A DNA stretch of 64,000 bases from Lachnospiraceae bacterium (lineage in GTDB: Bacteria; Bacillota; Clostridia; Lachnospirales; Lachnospiraceae): assembly GCA_017500935.1 (NCBI GenBank), contig JAFVXW010000048.1, forward strand, positions 1-64,000. Direction: 5' to 3'. The notes under the pieces are model-generated. The model did no database searches. It saw nothing but the letters and a program-made list of their open reading frames with translations, and had not been told where the DNA came from. The position numbers and the translations under genes are program-made. Below are positions 8,118 to 16,586 of this stretch, piece by piece; position 1 is the first letter of the stretch, and each line of letters begins with the position of its first letter.

Positions 8118-8437
8118 TTTCCGGCAAAATGTTGGCGTTTGTTTCAGAAATAGTCATAAAGTGGTGAACGATTAGCAATAAATATAGAGTTGTGTGAGAA
8201 AGTAACTAAGTTTGTAAAAAGCAAGGTGATATTGAAAGTGAGTGATGAGAAAGGCTTTGATTTATTCAAAAACAATGTACGAGATACTTAATGTTCTTTT
8301 ACTTTGATGTTGAAAAAAAAGGTGATTTATAAGCAAACAAAATAGGCATAGATAGAAGTGTTGGGGCAGACAACGTGTTTGATTAAATTATCTGTTTGGT
8401 AGGATTATAAGCTGAGCTAGAAAATTTAGTGTATAGC
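8118..8437. other. AT-rich intergenic stretch after the ABC-3C operon
   Basis: No supported gene. A frame around 8234-8292 would read KVSDEKGFDLFKNNVRDT and stop, without a start or ribosome site; it may be a remnant. Nothing else is recognised. Confidence 0.4.
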
Positions 8438-8521
8438 TTTACCAACCGCAGTTTTCTTTTACCAACTTTCGAAAAAATAGTTTTTTCGTATCTTTCAAAA
8501 GCGAAAAGTTTTTGTACCAAC
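8438..8521 (+). repeat. Three TACCAAC repeats around a short hairpin, possible integrase arm sites
   Basis: TTTACCAAC occurs at 8438-8446 and 8458-8466, and GTACCAAC at 8514-8521; the last two continue as ACTTT. Between them CGAAAAAA-TAG-TTTTTTCG (8470-8488) forms an 8-bp hairpin. Repeated short motifs near the end of an AT-rich insertion resemble arm-type binding sites of tyrosine recombinases, but no integrase gene is in the window. Confidence 0.4.
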
Positions 8522-8633
8522 TTTAGAGTGGTTATTTGGACAATTAAAAATGCCCGGAAAGCCCATAAAATCAAGGTTTTTCGTGAAAAAGCTCACAGAT
8601 CAGATGAACATGTAATAGCTACAAGCCACGCGG

Positions 8634-8697
8634 AAAAAAGCGTAAAAATAGTCCGTAGGAATGCTTGCATTCCTACGGACTATTTTTACGCTTTTTT
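8634..8697. repeat. 31-bp perfect inverted repeat with 2-base loop
   Basis: The arm at 8634-8664 (AAAAAAGCGTAAAAATAG... to GGAATGC) is fully complementary to 8667-8697, with TT between them. It marks the switch from AT-rich island to core-like DNA and lies 70 bases beyond the 3' end of the minus-strand gene that follows. It could act as a bidirectional terminator: both strands read A-run, stem, T-run. The length is unusual for a simple terminator. Confidence 0.85.
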
Positions 8698-8767
8698 ACA
8701 TGCGGCGCCAGCCGCACATGAGGAAGCTGCGGAGCAGGTTCCGAATGCCGCGTGGCGCATTTGGCAA

Positions 8768-9715
8768 TTATTTGTACGCTTCTACCATCAGATGTGTCAG
8801 TGCTTTGGCTTCTTCGATTCCGAAACCATCCAGAATATTGCCGGTCAAAAACTGCTCAACAGGAGTGGGAACTGCAGGACAAAGCGCAACATCGGTGAGC
8901 TTGCCTTCGGTTGCCAGAGTTCTCTTACAAACGGAGGTGCCGCTGTAGATAGCCATACCTTTGTCACCGCCGACTTCCAGAGTCATGGGATAGCAGTTTG
9001 ATACAAAACCGGTTTCATTGACTGCGATGCAGCCGTCAGAATAGCTCATAATAGTAACTGCATTGTCTTCCACACGGTCAACGTTTAAGGCGTTGGCTTT
9101 TTCGTTGGTACATGCATTGGTAAAAATGGATTTGACGGTCTGGGGAACACCGCAGATCCAGTCGATTAAGTACATACCGTGCGCGCCCAGGTCGATCATG
9201 GCGCCGCCGCCGCATTCCTTTGCATTGTAAAAATGGGCGGGAAGCCAGCTGTCGCAGCTGCCGGAGTGACAGTTGTGGAAACGGACATAATTGATCTTGC
9301 CAAGTTCACCGCTGTCGATGATCTGTTTTATGGTCAGAGGACCGGGCTGGGATTTCTGGATCAGGGAGATCACGAAATTCACATTGTTTTTGGCAACTGC
9401 ATCGGCAACACGCTGACAGTCGTCTTCAGTAAGTGCAAGTACTTTTTCTGTAAAGATATGCTTGCCGGCATCGGCAAGACGGATCATCTGGTCTGCATGT
9501 GCATCGGTGGCAGAGCAGACGATCACACCCTCTGCCTCGGAAGCTAGAAGATCTTCAAAGCTGTCAAATGCAGGGAGATCAAACTGCTTACAGAATGCAT
9601 CGCGTCGCTCTGCATTTTCCTCCCACACACCGATCACTTCGGTTAATTTCATGGCTGATTTGGTATAGTCACCGGCATGTACATGCCAGGTACCGCAGAT
9701 TGCTGTTTTTTTCAT
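8768..9715 (-). CDS. Gfo/Idh/MocA family oxidoreductase (degenerate nucleotide loop)
   Basis: 315 aa. An N-terminal Rossmann domain is followed by FTEKVLA (88-94) matching the EKP region, with Glu90 and Lys91 present but Pro replaced by Val. GGGAMIDLGAHGMYLIDW supplies the Asp and His expected in the active site. The first loop reads ICGTWHVHAG, so the glycine motif is degenerate compared with its upstream partner. Its start overlaps the stop of the partner gene by four bases, making a two-gene operon. The family oxidises or reduces sugar or inositol hydroxyls with NAD(P); substrate unknown. The two paralogues may act as a pair. Confidence 0.85.
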   Translation of the reverse strand: MKKTAICGTWHVHAGDYTKSAMKLTEVIGVWEENAERRDAFCKQFDLPAFDSFEDLLASEAEGVIVCSATDAHADQMIRLADAGKHIFTEKVLALTEDDCQRVADAVAKNNVNFVISLIQKSQPGPLTIKQIIDSGELGKINYVRFHNCHSGSCDSWLPAHFYNAKECGGGAMIDLGAHGMYLIDWICGVPQTVKSIFTNACTNEKANALNVDRVEDNAVTIMSYSDGCIAVNETGFVSNCYPMTLEVGGDKGMAIYSGTSVCKRTLATEGKLTDVALCPAVPTPVEQFLTGNILDGFGIEEAKALTHLMVEAYK

Positions 9716-10797
9716 TCAAAATACACCGGCTTTCCTGTCTGGCTGGAAGTGTAGATGGCTTCCAGAATTTCTGATACAACGAGTGCCTGTCTGGGAAGAA
9801 CCACAGGATCGGTATCGTTTAAGATGCAGTTGATCCAGTTGACAGCTTCGGTAAGCTGGGGAGAAGCTGCTGCACCGTCATAAAATGCAACGCCGCCTGC
9901 AGAGGTGTCAACATTGGTCTGGGTAAGCTTGTTGAGTTCCACTTTGTTGATCACAAGCTTGTCATTTTTCAAAGAAAGACCTGCTTTGCTGCCGCAAAGA
10001 ACACAGCTGCCTTCAGCAATGGGTTCTGCGGTATTCAACGCCCAGCTGGTTTCCAGCATGATGGTGGCACCGTTTTTCATCTGGATAAATGCGCATGCTG
10101 CTTCTTCCAAAGGAGTGTCACTTACACCGTTATCGCCCCAGATGTTGCCGGCTTCCGGATGCTCCAGTTTTTTATGGGTCTTGCCCAAAACAATGGCAGG
10201 TTCATAGTTGTTCATCAGATACAGGGTCAGGTCAAGAGAGTGGGTCGCGATATCGATGATGGGACCGCCGCCCTGTTCTTCTTCATTTAAGAATACGCCC
10301 CAGTTGGGAGTGCCTCTGCGGCGCACTGCGTAGCAGTTGGCATAGTAAATTTCGCCCAATGCGTCTGTTTCAATATATTCTTTTGCAAACTGTGCGGAAA
10401 CTTTCTGGCGGTGCTGGTAGCCGATGGTCAGCTTTTTACCGGTTGCTTCAGCGGCTTCCACCATTCTGCGTGCATCGGCAGCGGTTTTTGCCATGGGTTT
10501 TTCACACATAACATGTTTGCCTGCGTAGAGAGCGTCAACGGTGATATCTGCGTGCTCTTTGTTGGGAGTCAGGACATGTACCACTTCAATGCTTTCATCT
10601 TTTAACAGTTCTTTGTAATCAGTATAAACTTTTGCATCGGGGGTGCCGAATTCTTTGGCAGCCTTCTGCGCTTTCTCGGGAATGATGTCACAGAATGCCA
10701 CCATTTCCACATTGGGGATGGCTTTGAGGGAGGGCATATGCTTGCCGTTGGCAATGCCGCCGCAGCCGATGATGCCGATTTTTAAAATTCTGTCCAT
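9712..10797 (-). CDS. Gfo/Idh/MocA family oxidoreductase
   Basis: 361 aa with a canonical Rossmann loop GIIGCGGIA (8-16), CEKPMA with Glu99-Lys100-Pro101, and GGGPIIDIATHSLDLTLYLM carrying active-site Asp and His. This is the standard two-domain NAD(P)-dependent sugar or cyclitol dehydrogenase. It is the first gene of a minus-strand pair, overlapping the second by ATGA, and is divergent from the diol dehydratase operon. An AAAAGGAGCG ribosome site precedes the ATG. Together with the ThuA-like protein at 26.9 kb it suggests 3-keto-sugar chemistry (inference). Confidence 0.9.
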   Translation of the reverse strand: MDRILKIGIIGCGGIANGKHMPSLKAIPNVEMVAFCDIIPEKAQKAAKEFGTPDAKVYTDYKELLKDESIEVVHVLTPNKEHADITVDALYAGKHVMCEKPMAKTAADARRMVEAAEATGKKLTIGYQHRQKVSAQFAKEYIETDALGEIYYANCYAVRRRGTPNWGVFLNEEEQGGGPIIDIATHSLDLTLYLMNNYEPAIVLGKTHKKLEHPEAGNIWGDNGVSDTPLEEAACAFIQMKNGATIMLETSWALNTAEPIAEGSCVLCGSKAGLSLKNDKLVINKVELNKLTQTNVDTSAGGVAFYDGAAASPQLTEAVNWINCILNDTDPVVLPRQALVVSEILEAIYTSSQTGKPVYFE

Positions 10798-10863
10798 GGT
10801 TACGCTCCTTTTTACTGATTTTTTATCAGGATCGGCAGACTTTTTTTGTCTGCTGCTGTCTTT

Positions 10864-10869
10864 ATCATA
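10864..10869 (-). promoter_or_regulatory. Extended -10 of the Gfo/Idh/MocA operon
   Basis: On the minus strand TGCTATGAT forms an extended -10 (hexamer 10864-10869) with only a weak -35. The leader between it and the ATG holds two small hairpins (GCAGAC...GTCTGC and CTGAT...ATCAG). Confidence 0.45.
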
Positions 10870-10945
10870 GCAATTTTAGGGAAAAATTACCATATAAATC
10901 TGATTAAAAACAGAGAATATGAAAGTCACAAAAAGGAAGCAGAGC

Positions 10946-10974
10946 TTGTCAGAATATGCAGTTTGTGATACCAT
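10946..10974 (+). promoter_or_regulatory. Promoter of the diol dehydratase operon
   Basis: TTGTCA (10946-10951), a 17-base spacer and TACCAT (10969-10974) with TG one base upstream of the hexamer. The leader carries GCGCC...GGCGC and no recognisable cobalamin riboswitch. Confidence 0.5.
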
Positions 10975-11049
10975 AGATACAATAGAGAAAGTGGGAGTAA
11001 AGCGCCTTTATTACGGCGCAGCCTCCATAACAATAAAAGGAGCAAACTT

Positions 11050-12714
11050 ATGCAGAGGTCAAAACGTATTGAAGTGCTGGATAAAAGACCGGTAAATCTG
11101 GATGGTTATATCAGTGAATGGCCGGAAATGGGCTTTGCAGCAATGAACAGCCCCTATGATCCCAAGCCGTCTGTAAAAGTGGAAAATGGTATCATTACAG
11201 AACTGGACGGGAAAAAGAGAGAAGATTTTGATTTTATAGATCAGTTTATTGCCGATTATGCCATTGATACCGCAAGATGTGAGCAGTCCATGGCGGTTTC
11301 TTCCCTGCAGATCGCGCGTATGATCGTGGATATCAATGTTTCCAGAAAAGAGATTCTGGAAGTGGTATCCGGCATCACGCCTGCCAAGATGACAGAAGTG
11401 ATGAATTATCTGAATGTGGTGGAATTGATGATGGGTATGCAGAAGATGCGCGCCCGCAAGATGCCCGGCAATCAGGCCCATATTACCAATTTAAAGGATG
11501 ATCCGGTGCAGATTGCGGCAGATGCGGCGGAAGCGGCACTTCGTGGTTTTTCTGAAGAAGAGACTACGATGGGTGTGGCAAGATATGCGCCTTTAAGCTC
11601 CATTGCCCTTTTAATCGGCTCTCAGGTGGGACGCCCCGGCGTGCTGACCCAGTGTTCTGCTGAAGAGGCGACCGAGCTGGATCTGGGTATCCGCGGTCTG
11701 ACCACTTATGCGGAGACCTTATCTGTATATGGTACGGAAAAGGTGTTTATCGACGGTGATGATACGCCCTATTCCAAGGCGTTTTTAAATTCTGCTTACG
11801 CTTCCCGCGGACTCAAAGTCCGTTTTACTTCCGGTTCCGGTTCGGAGGTGTTGATGGGCAGCAGTGAGAAAAAATCCATGCTGTATCTGGAATGCCGGTG
11901 TCTGTATGCCACAAAGGGTGCAGGCAGTCAGGGTATCCAGAACGGTTCTGTAAGCTGTATCGGCGTACCCGGTGCAGTACCCGGCGGTATCAGGGAAGTT
12001 ATGAGTGAAAATCTGGTGGCGGCACTTTTAGGTCTTGAATGTGCATCCTCCAATGACCAGAGTTTTTCCAATTCCGATATGCGCCGTACCGCAAGAACCA
12101 TGCTGCAATTTTTACCCGGTACAGACTTTATTTTCTCCGGCTATGCAGCAGAACCCAACTATGACAATATGTTTGCCGGGTCTAATTTTGATGCGGAAGA
12201 CTTTGACGATTATAATGTCCTGCAGAGAGATATGCAGGTGGACGGCGGCCTTCGCCCTGTGACGGAAGCCGAGGTACTGCGTGTGCGCAGCAAGGCAGCA
12301 AAAGCAGTGCAGGCAGTCTTTGGACAGCTGGGACTGACTCCTGTTTCCGATGAACAGGTGGAAGCGGTAACCTATGCACACGGCAGTCATGATACCCTTT
12401 CCAGAGATGTTACCGCAGATTTGATGAGCGCGGAAGACGTATTAAAGCGCGGTATTACAGGCGTTGATATTGTAAAGGCACTGGCACAGACGGGTTATGA
12501 AGATGTGGCAGAAAGTGTTCTGAATATGTTAAAGCAGCGTGTGATCGGTGACTACATGCAGACAGCTGCGATCCTTGACAGCAAGTTCAATGTGCTGTCC
12601 GGCGTAAACACTGCCAATGACTATATGGGACCCGGAACTGGTTATCGCGTGGAAGGTGAGCGCTGGGAAGAAATCAAGAGAATCCCGCATCTCATTGATC
12701 CCGCGGATATTTAG
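11050..12714 (+). CDS. pduC: Propanediol/glycerol dehydratase large subunit
   Basis: 554 aa, the usual length for the alpha subunit of adenosylcobalamin-dependent diol or glycerol dehydratase. The start [20 protein letters not shown] and the blocks [40 protein letters not shown] and [20 protein letters not shown] are characteristic. The enzyme is a TIM barrel that converts 1,2-propanediol to propionaldehyde or glycerol to 3-hydroxypropionaldehyde by a radical mechanism. Substrate preference cannot be read from the sequence. First gene of an operon with the medium and small subunits, both reactivase subunits and an adenosyltransferase. Confidence 0.95.
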   Translation: MQRSKRIEVLDKRPVNLDGYISEWPEMGFAAMNSPYDPKPSVKVENGIITELDGKKREDFDFIDQFIADYAIDTARCEQSMAVSSLQIARMIVDINVSRKEILEVVSGITPAKMTEVMNYLNVVELMMGMQKMRARKMPGNQAHITNLKDDPVQIAADAAEAALRGFSEEETTMGVARYAPLSSIALLIGSQVGRPGVLTQCSAEEATELDLGIRGLTTYAETLSVYGTEKVFIDGDDTPYSKAFLNSAYASRGLKVRFTSGSGSEVLMGSSEKKSMLYLECRCLYATKGAGSQGIQNGSVSCIGVPGAVPGGIREVMSENLVAALLGLECASSNDQSFSNSDMRRTARTMLQFLPGTDFIFSGYAAEPNYDNMFAGSNFDAEDFDDYNVLQRDMQVDGGLRPVTEAEVLRVRSKAAKAVQAVFGQLGLTPVSDEQVEAVTYAHGSHDTLSRDVTADLMSAEDVLKRGITGVDIVKALAQTGYEDVAESVLNMLKQRVIGDYMQTAAILDSKFNVLSGVNTANDYMGPGTGYRVEGERWEEIKRIPHLIDPADI

Positions 12715-12725
12715 GAGGTATCGGT

Positions 12726-13427
12726 ATGCAGTATAATGAAGAACTGGTCAGACAGATCACAGAAGCTGTCCTGCGTCAGCTGAATGCATCTGCATCTGAT
12801 GCAGCACAGACAAAAACGGCTGAACAGACAGCAAATACAGCAGCACCTGCCGGAGGCAATTCTCTTGCAGGCAAGGACCGTATCAATGAGCATAAGACTT
12901 CCTATGCGGACTATCCCAAGGCAAAACAGGGCACAGATCCCAGGGAAGTGGTGATCGGCGTCGGCGCTGCGTTCCAGAGAGAGATTAAAAAGACCATCTG
13001 CGGCATTCCGCTGGATGAGGTTTTGAAAAATGTAAAAGCAGGCATTGAGGAAGAGGGTATGAAACCCAGAGTGGTAAAGATTCTTGATACGTCTGATGTA
13101 TGTTTTATGGCACTTGAAGCAGCAAAGCTTTCCGGTTCCGGTATCGGTATCGGTATTCAGTCCAAGGGAACGACTGTTATTCATCAGAAGGATCTGTATC
13201 CTTTGTCCAATCTGGAGCTGTTCCCGCAGGCACCGCTTATGAATCTGGAAACTTACCGCAGAATCGGTCAGAATGCAGCCAAATATGTAAAAGGTGAGCA
13301 GGTTGTGCCCATTCCCTGTACCAATGATCCTATGACACGTCCCAAATATCAGGTAAAAGCGGCAATTATGCATATCGCAGAAACCGAGCAGCTGGATCCT
13401 GAACTTGGCGCGGTTGAATGGGAGTAA
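12726..13427 (+). CDS. pduD: Propanediol/glycerol dehydratase medium subunit with encapsulation-type N-terminus
   Basis: 233 aa. Residues 1-19 ([19 protein letters not shown]) form an amphipathic helix closely resembling the encapsulation peptide that targets PduD into bacterial microcompartments. A low-complexity Ala/Thr linker follows to about residue 45, then the conserved core ([20 protein letters not shown] and [18 protein letters not shown]). It forms the cobalamin-binding interface with the large subunit. It lies 11 bases after pduC with an AGGAGG-type site. No shell-protein gene occurs in the window, which makes the targeting helix notable. Confidence 0.95.
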   Translation: MQYNEELVRQITEAVLRQLNASASDAAQTKTAEQTANTAAPAGGNSLAGKDRINEHKTSYADYPKAKQGTDPREVVIGVGAAFQREIKKTICGIPLDEVLKNVKAGIEEEGMKPRVVKILDTSDVCFMALEAAKLSGSGIGIGIQSKGTTVIHQKDLYPLSNLELFPQAPLMNLETYRRIGQNAAKYVKGEQVVPIPCTNDPMTRPKYQVKAAIMHIAETEQLDPELGAVEWE

Positions 13428-13466
13428 AGATCAGGACTATTTTGGACTATAGATGGGAGTAAGCAT

Positions 13467-13859
13467 ATGCGTTATCCGCTGGGAGAATATGAAAAAGACA
13501 AGATCGCTTCCAAGACAGGAAAGCGATTGGATGATATTACATTAAGTGAAGTGATGAAAAATCACATCGGTCCCGATGATATCAAGATTTCCAAGGAAAT
13601 GTTAAGAGCGCAGGGACAGGTGGCAAAAGAAGCAGGAAATGCCCCTATGGAAAAGAATTTTGAGCGGGCAGCAGAGCTTGTGGATGTGCCGGATGATGTG
13701 ATCTTGAAAATGTACGATAAACTGCGCCCCAACCGTTCCACCAAACTGGAACTGGTATTGATGGCACAGGAGCTTCTGGAAAAATACAATGCCAAAAGCT
13801 GTGCAAAACTTGTCATGGAAGCTGTTGAGATTTACGAGAAAAGAGGAATTCTGCTTTGA
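13467..13859 (+). CDS. pduE: Propanediol/glycerol dehydratase small subunit
   Basis: 130 aa, shorter than microcompartment PduE proteins (about 170) because the N-terminal extension is missing. The block NFERAAELVDVPDDVILKMYDKLRPNRSTKLELV matches the gamma subunit of diol and glycerol dehydratases. It completes the alpha-beta-gamma heterodimer. Its TGA overlaps the start of the reactivase large subunit by four bases. Confidence 0.95.
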   Translation: MRYPLGEYEKDKIASKTGKRLDDITLSEVMKNHIGPDDIKISKEMLRAQGQVAKEAGNAPMEKNFERAAELVDVPDDVILKMYDKLRPNRSTKLELVLMAQELLEKYNAKSCAKLVMEAVEIYEKRGILL

Positions 13860-15673
13860 AAATTGTTGCTGGTGTGGATATAGGCAATTCAACTACAGAA
13901 TGCTGTATCGGTCAGATCGGGCGTGATGGAAATGTCCGGTTTCTTTCCGGTGGTTCCTGCGCAACAACAGGAACCAAGGGTACTGTGGTAAATGTCCATG
14001 GCATCAGTGCAGTGTTAAAAGAAGCAATGGGAAAGATCGGAAAAAATGTTTCGGATATTTCCCTGATCCGTCTTAATGAAGCGGCGCCTGTCATCGGTGA
14101 TACGGCGATGGAAACACTGACAGAAACCGTGATCACGGATTCTTCCATGATCGGTCATAATCCGGCCACCCCTGCGGGAGCCGGAACGGCAGTGGGACAG
14201 TTGATTCATATAGAGAATCTGGCTTCTGCAAAAACCGGTACGGCTTATATTCTGGTGATTCCGGATAATTATTCCTATGAGGCAGCGGCGGCAGTTGTCA
14301 ACCAGATGAGCACCGTGCTGGATATCAGGGGCATTATCCTGCAGGCAGATGAGGCTGTTTTGGTTTATAACCGTCTGGATAAAAAAATACCGGTTATCGA
14401 TGAAGTAAAATATATCCGGAGAATTCCGGATGGAGAACTGGCTGCCATTGAAGTAGCGCTGGAAGGACAGGCAGTACGCATGCTTTCCAACCCTTACGGA
14501 ATTGCAACCCTGCTTTCTCTGGATGCGCAGCAGACAAAAAGTGTGACACCGATCGCCAGAAGTCTGATCGGCAAGCGCAGTGCTGTGGTGATCAAAACGC
14601 CTAACGGCAATATTCAGGAAAATGTGCTGCCTGCCGGTGAGATCACGGTAATGGCTGAGAAAACTGCTTCCATCAATCTGGATGAAGGCGCAGAAAAGAT
14701 CATGAAGCTGATAGGGGATATCGGAGAGATCCGGGATATTCAGGGACAGTCAGATACCAATGTCGGCAATATGTTTGCGCGTATCAGAAGCGGTATGGAA
14801 GGGATTGATCCCGGACAGCAGACAGATATCCGTATTACAGATATTCTGGCGGTGGATACGCTGGCTCCGGTAAAGATTGCCGGTGCACTGGCGGATGAAA
14901 CCTGTCTGGAAAAGGCAGTGGGTATCGCTGCAATGGTTAAGACACAGCAGCTCCCCATGCGAAAGATTGCAGACCGTCTGAAAGAAGAGCTGCATACACA
15001 GGTAGCGGTTGCCGGTGTGGAAGCCATTATGGCAAGCCTTGGCGCACTGACAACGCCCGGTACACAGCTTCCGCTGGCAATTCTGGATATGGGCGGCGGC
15101 TCCACGGATGCAGCAGTTATTGATCAGAACGGTCAGGTAACCATGACCCATCAGGCCGGAGCCGGTGAGCTTGTTTCCATGCTGATCCAGACTGAGCTTG
15201 GGTTAAAGGACAGACATATTGCAGAAGAGATTAAAAAGTATCCGCTGGCAAAAGTGGAAAGTCTTTTCCATATGAGACTGGAAAACGGCCAGATGACCTT
15301 TATGGAACAGGCTGTTGATCCCAGATTCTACGGAAGAGTTGTTTTGCAGACACCGGCAGGGCTTGTCCGGCTGGAAGAAGATATCCCGATGGAAAAGATC
15401 GTATCTGTCCGCAGGGAAGCCAAGAAAAAGGTGTTTGTCACCAATGCGGTGCGTGCCCTGAAAAAGGTGGCACCGGAGCATAATCTGAAGAATATATCAA
15501 ATGTGGTGTTAGTCGGCGGTTCCGCCGAAGATTTTGAAATTCCGGAGATGCTGATGGAAGAATTTGCCGGATGGAGAATCGTGTGCGGACGCGGAAATAT
15601 CCGCGGCAGTGAGGGACCGCGCAATGCGGTTGCGACCGGACTTGTACTTTCTTATGTGGGAGAACAGACATGA
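13856..15673 (+). CDS. pduG: Diol dehydratase reactivase large subunit
   Basis: 605 aa; TTG start overlapping the previous stop by four bases. The ASKHA (Hsp70-like) ATPase fold is shown by VAGVDIGNSTTECCIGQIG at the N-terminus and by LDMGGGSTDAAVIDQNG in the second phosphate loop. Known homologues (DdrA, PduG, GdrA) use ATP to pull damaged cobalamin out of inactivated dehydratase so fresh adenosylcobalamin can bind. Works with the small reactivase subunit encoded next, which overlaps it by ATGA. Confidence 0.95.
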   Translation: MKIVAGVDIGNSTTECCIGQIGRDGNVRFLSGGSCATTGTKGTVVNVHGISAVLKEAMGKIGKNVSDISLIRLNEAAPVIGDTAMETLTETVITDSSMIGHNPATPAGAGTAVGQLIHIENLASAKTGTAYILVIPDNYSYEAAAAVVNQMSTVLDIRGIILQADEAVLVYNRLDKKIPVIDEVKYIRRIPDGELAAIEVALEGQAVRMLSNPYGIATLLSLDAQQTKSVTPIARSLIGKRSAVVIKTPNGNIQENVLPAGEITVMAEKTASINLDEGAEKIMKLIGDIGEIRDIQGQSDTNVGNMFARIRSGMEGIDPGQQTDIRITDILAVDTLAPVKIAGALADETCLEKAVGIAAMVKTQQLPMRKIADRLKEELHTQVAVAGVEAIMASLGALTTPGTQLPLAILDMGGGSTDAAVIDQNGQVTMTHQAGAGELVSMLIQTELGLKDRHIAEEIKKYPLAKVESLFHMRLENGQMTFMEQAVDPRFYGRVVLQTPAGLVRLEEDIPMEKIVSVRREAKKKVFVTNAVRALKKVAPEHNLKNISNVVLVGGSAEDFEIPEMLMEEFAGWRIVCGRGNIRGSEGPRNAVATGLVLSYVGEQT

Positions 15674-15999
15674 TCGCAAAAAGACCTTCTGTTTTTATTT
15701 ATACCAACAGACCGGACAGTGCGGTCTTAAAGGAAATCTGTGCAGGGATCGAAGAAAACGGTGTGTTTTATGAAATTTTTGAGAGAGATGTACAGAATCC
15801 GCAGGCGCTGGCGCATGCAGCGGCCAATGATTCCATGATGGGAGCCGGAATCGGCGTTGTACAACAGGATGTGACGATGCAGATGAAAGGAATTCCGTAT
15901 GGAAAAACAGTGGAGTCATTAAAGCAGCCCGATATGCGGGATTGCCGCAGGATCGGGGCAAACAGTGCCAGAGCAGTCAAAAAAATGCCGTTACTTTAA
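15670..15999 (+). CDS. pduH: Diol dehydratase reactivase small subunit
   Basis: 109 aa. KRPSVFIYTNRPDSAVLKEI at the N-terminus and GAGIGVVQQDVTMQMKGIPY match DdrB/PduH, which resembles the dehydratase medium subunit and swaps with it during reactivation. It overlaps the large reactivase subunit by ATGA and is followed after 13 bases by the adenosyltransferase. Confidence 0.9.
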   Translation: MIAKRPSVFIYTNRPDSAVLKEICAGIEENGVFYEIFERDVQNPQALAHAAANDSMMGAGIGVVQQDVTMQMKGIPYGKTVESLKQPDMRDCRRIGANSARAVKKMPLL

Positions 16000-16012
16000 A
16001 AGCGAGGATATC

Positions 16013-16585
16013 ATGAAGATTTATACAAAAAACGGAGATCAGGGTTATACCTCTTTGTTAAACGGTTCCAGGGTTCAGAAAACGGATGACCGTATTGAAC
16101 TTGTGGGAATCATAGATGAATTGAACAGTCATATCGGCCTTGCCAAAGTGACGGCAGATCCTGCTTTAAAAGAGGATCTGGCTAAGGTACAGCGTACGCT
16201 GATGAAGATCATGTCAGGTGTAGTGGCAGTGCCTCCCGGTTCTCATAAGCTGGATGCATCGGAGGTTGCAGCTTTGGAAGAAAAAATCGATGTGATGGAA
16301 GCTGCGTTTGAACGTAAAAGAGAATTTGTGCTTTACGGAGAAAATGAAGTTTCTGCAAGGCTTGATGTTGCCAGAGCAGTGGTGCGCCGTGCTGAAAGAC
16401 AGTTTTGCCGTATGATCAAGTATTATACCAATTCGGACAGAATGGCGCTGCAGTATCTGAACAGACTTTCCGATTATCTGTATGTCTGCGCCAGATATGC
16501 GTCAGACCGTGCAAAGAGCGATGAAAATGAGGGGATCCGTCAGGAAGTGATCACCCGGATCTTAAAGGATATGGGGGATAATTAA
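16013..16585 (+). CDS. pduO: Cob(I)alamin adenosyltransferase, PduO type
   Basis: 190 aa from ATG 16013, with a GCGAGGA ribosome site; this start gives the standard N-terminus MKIYTKNGDQGYTSLLNG. RRAERQFCRM and YLNRLSDYLYVCARYAS are the conserved ATP- and cobalamin-binding helices of the PduO/MMAB family. It transfers the adenosyl group of ATP to cob(I)alamin, supplying coenzyme B12 to the dehydratase. Ends one base before the GH1 gene, so the two are probably co-translated. Confidence 0.93.
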   Translation: MKIYTKNGDQGYTSLLNGSRVQKTDDRIELVGIIDELNSHIGLAKVTADPALKEDLAKVQRTLMKIMSGVVAVPPGSHKLDASEVAALEEKIDVMEAAFERKREFVLYGENEVSARLDVARAVVRRAERQFCRMIKYYTNSDRMALQYLNRLSDYLYVCARYASDRAKSDENEGIRQEVITRILKDMGDN

Positions 16586-16586
16586 T

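Noticed and set aside
8429..9001. 190-aa open frame on the plus strand
   Set aside because: Its 3' half is the antisense of the Gfo/Idh/MocA gene and its middle runs through the 31-bp inverted repeat; no ribosome site or family match.
10975..11049. Cobalamin riboswitch before pduC
   Set aside because: The leader is too short and lacks a recognisable B12-box sequence.
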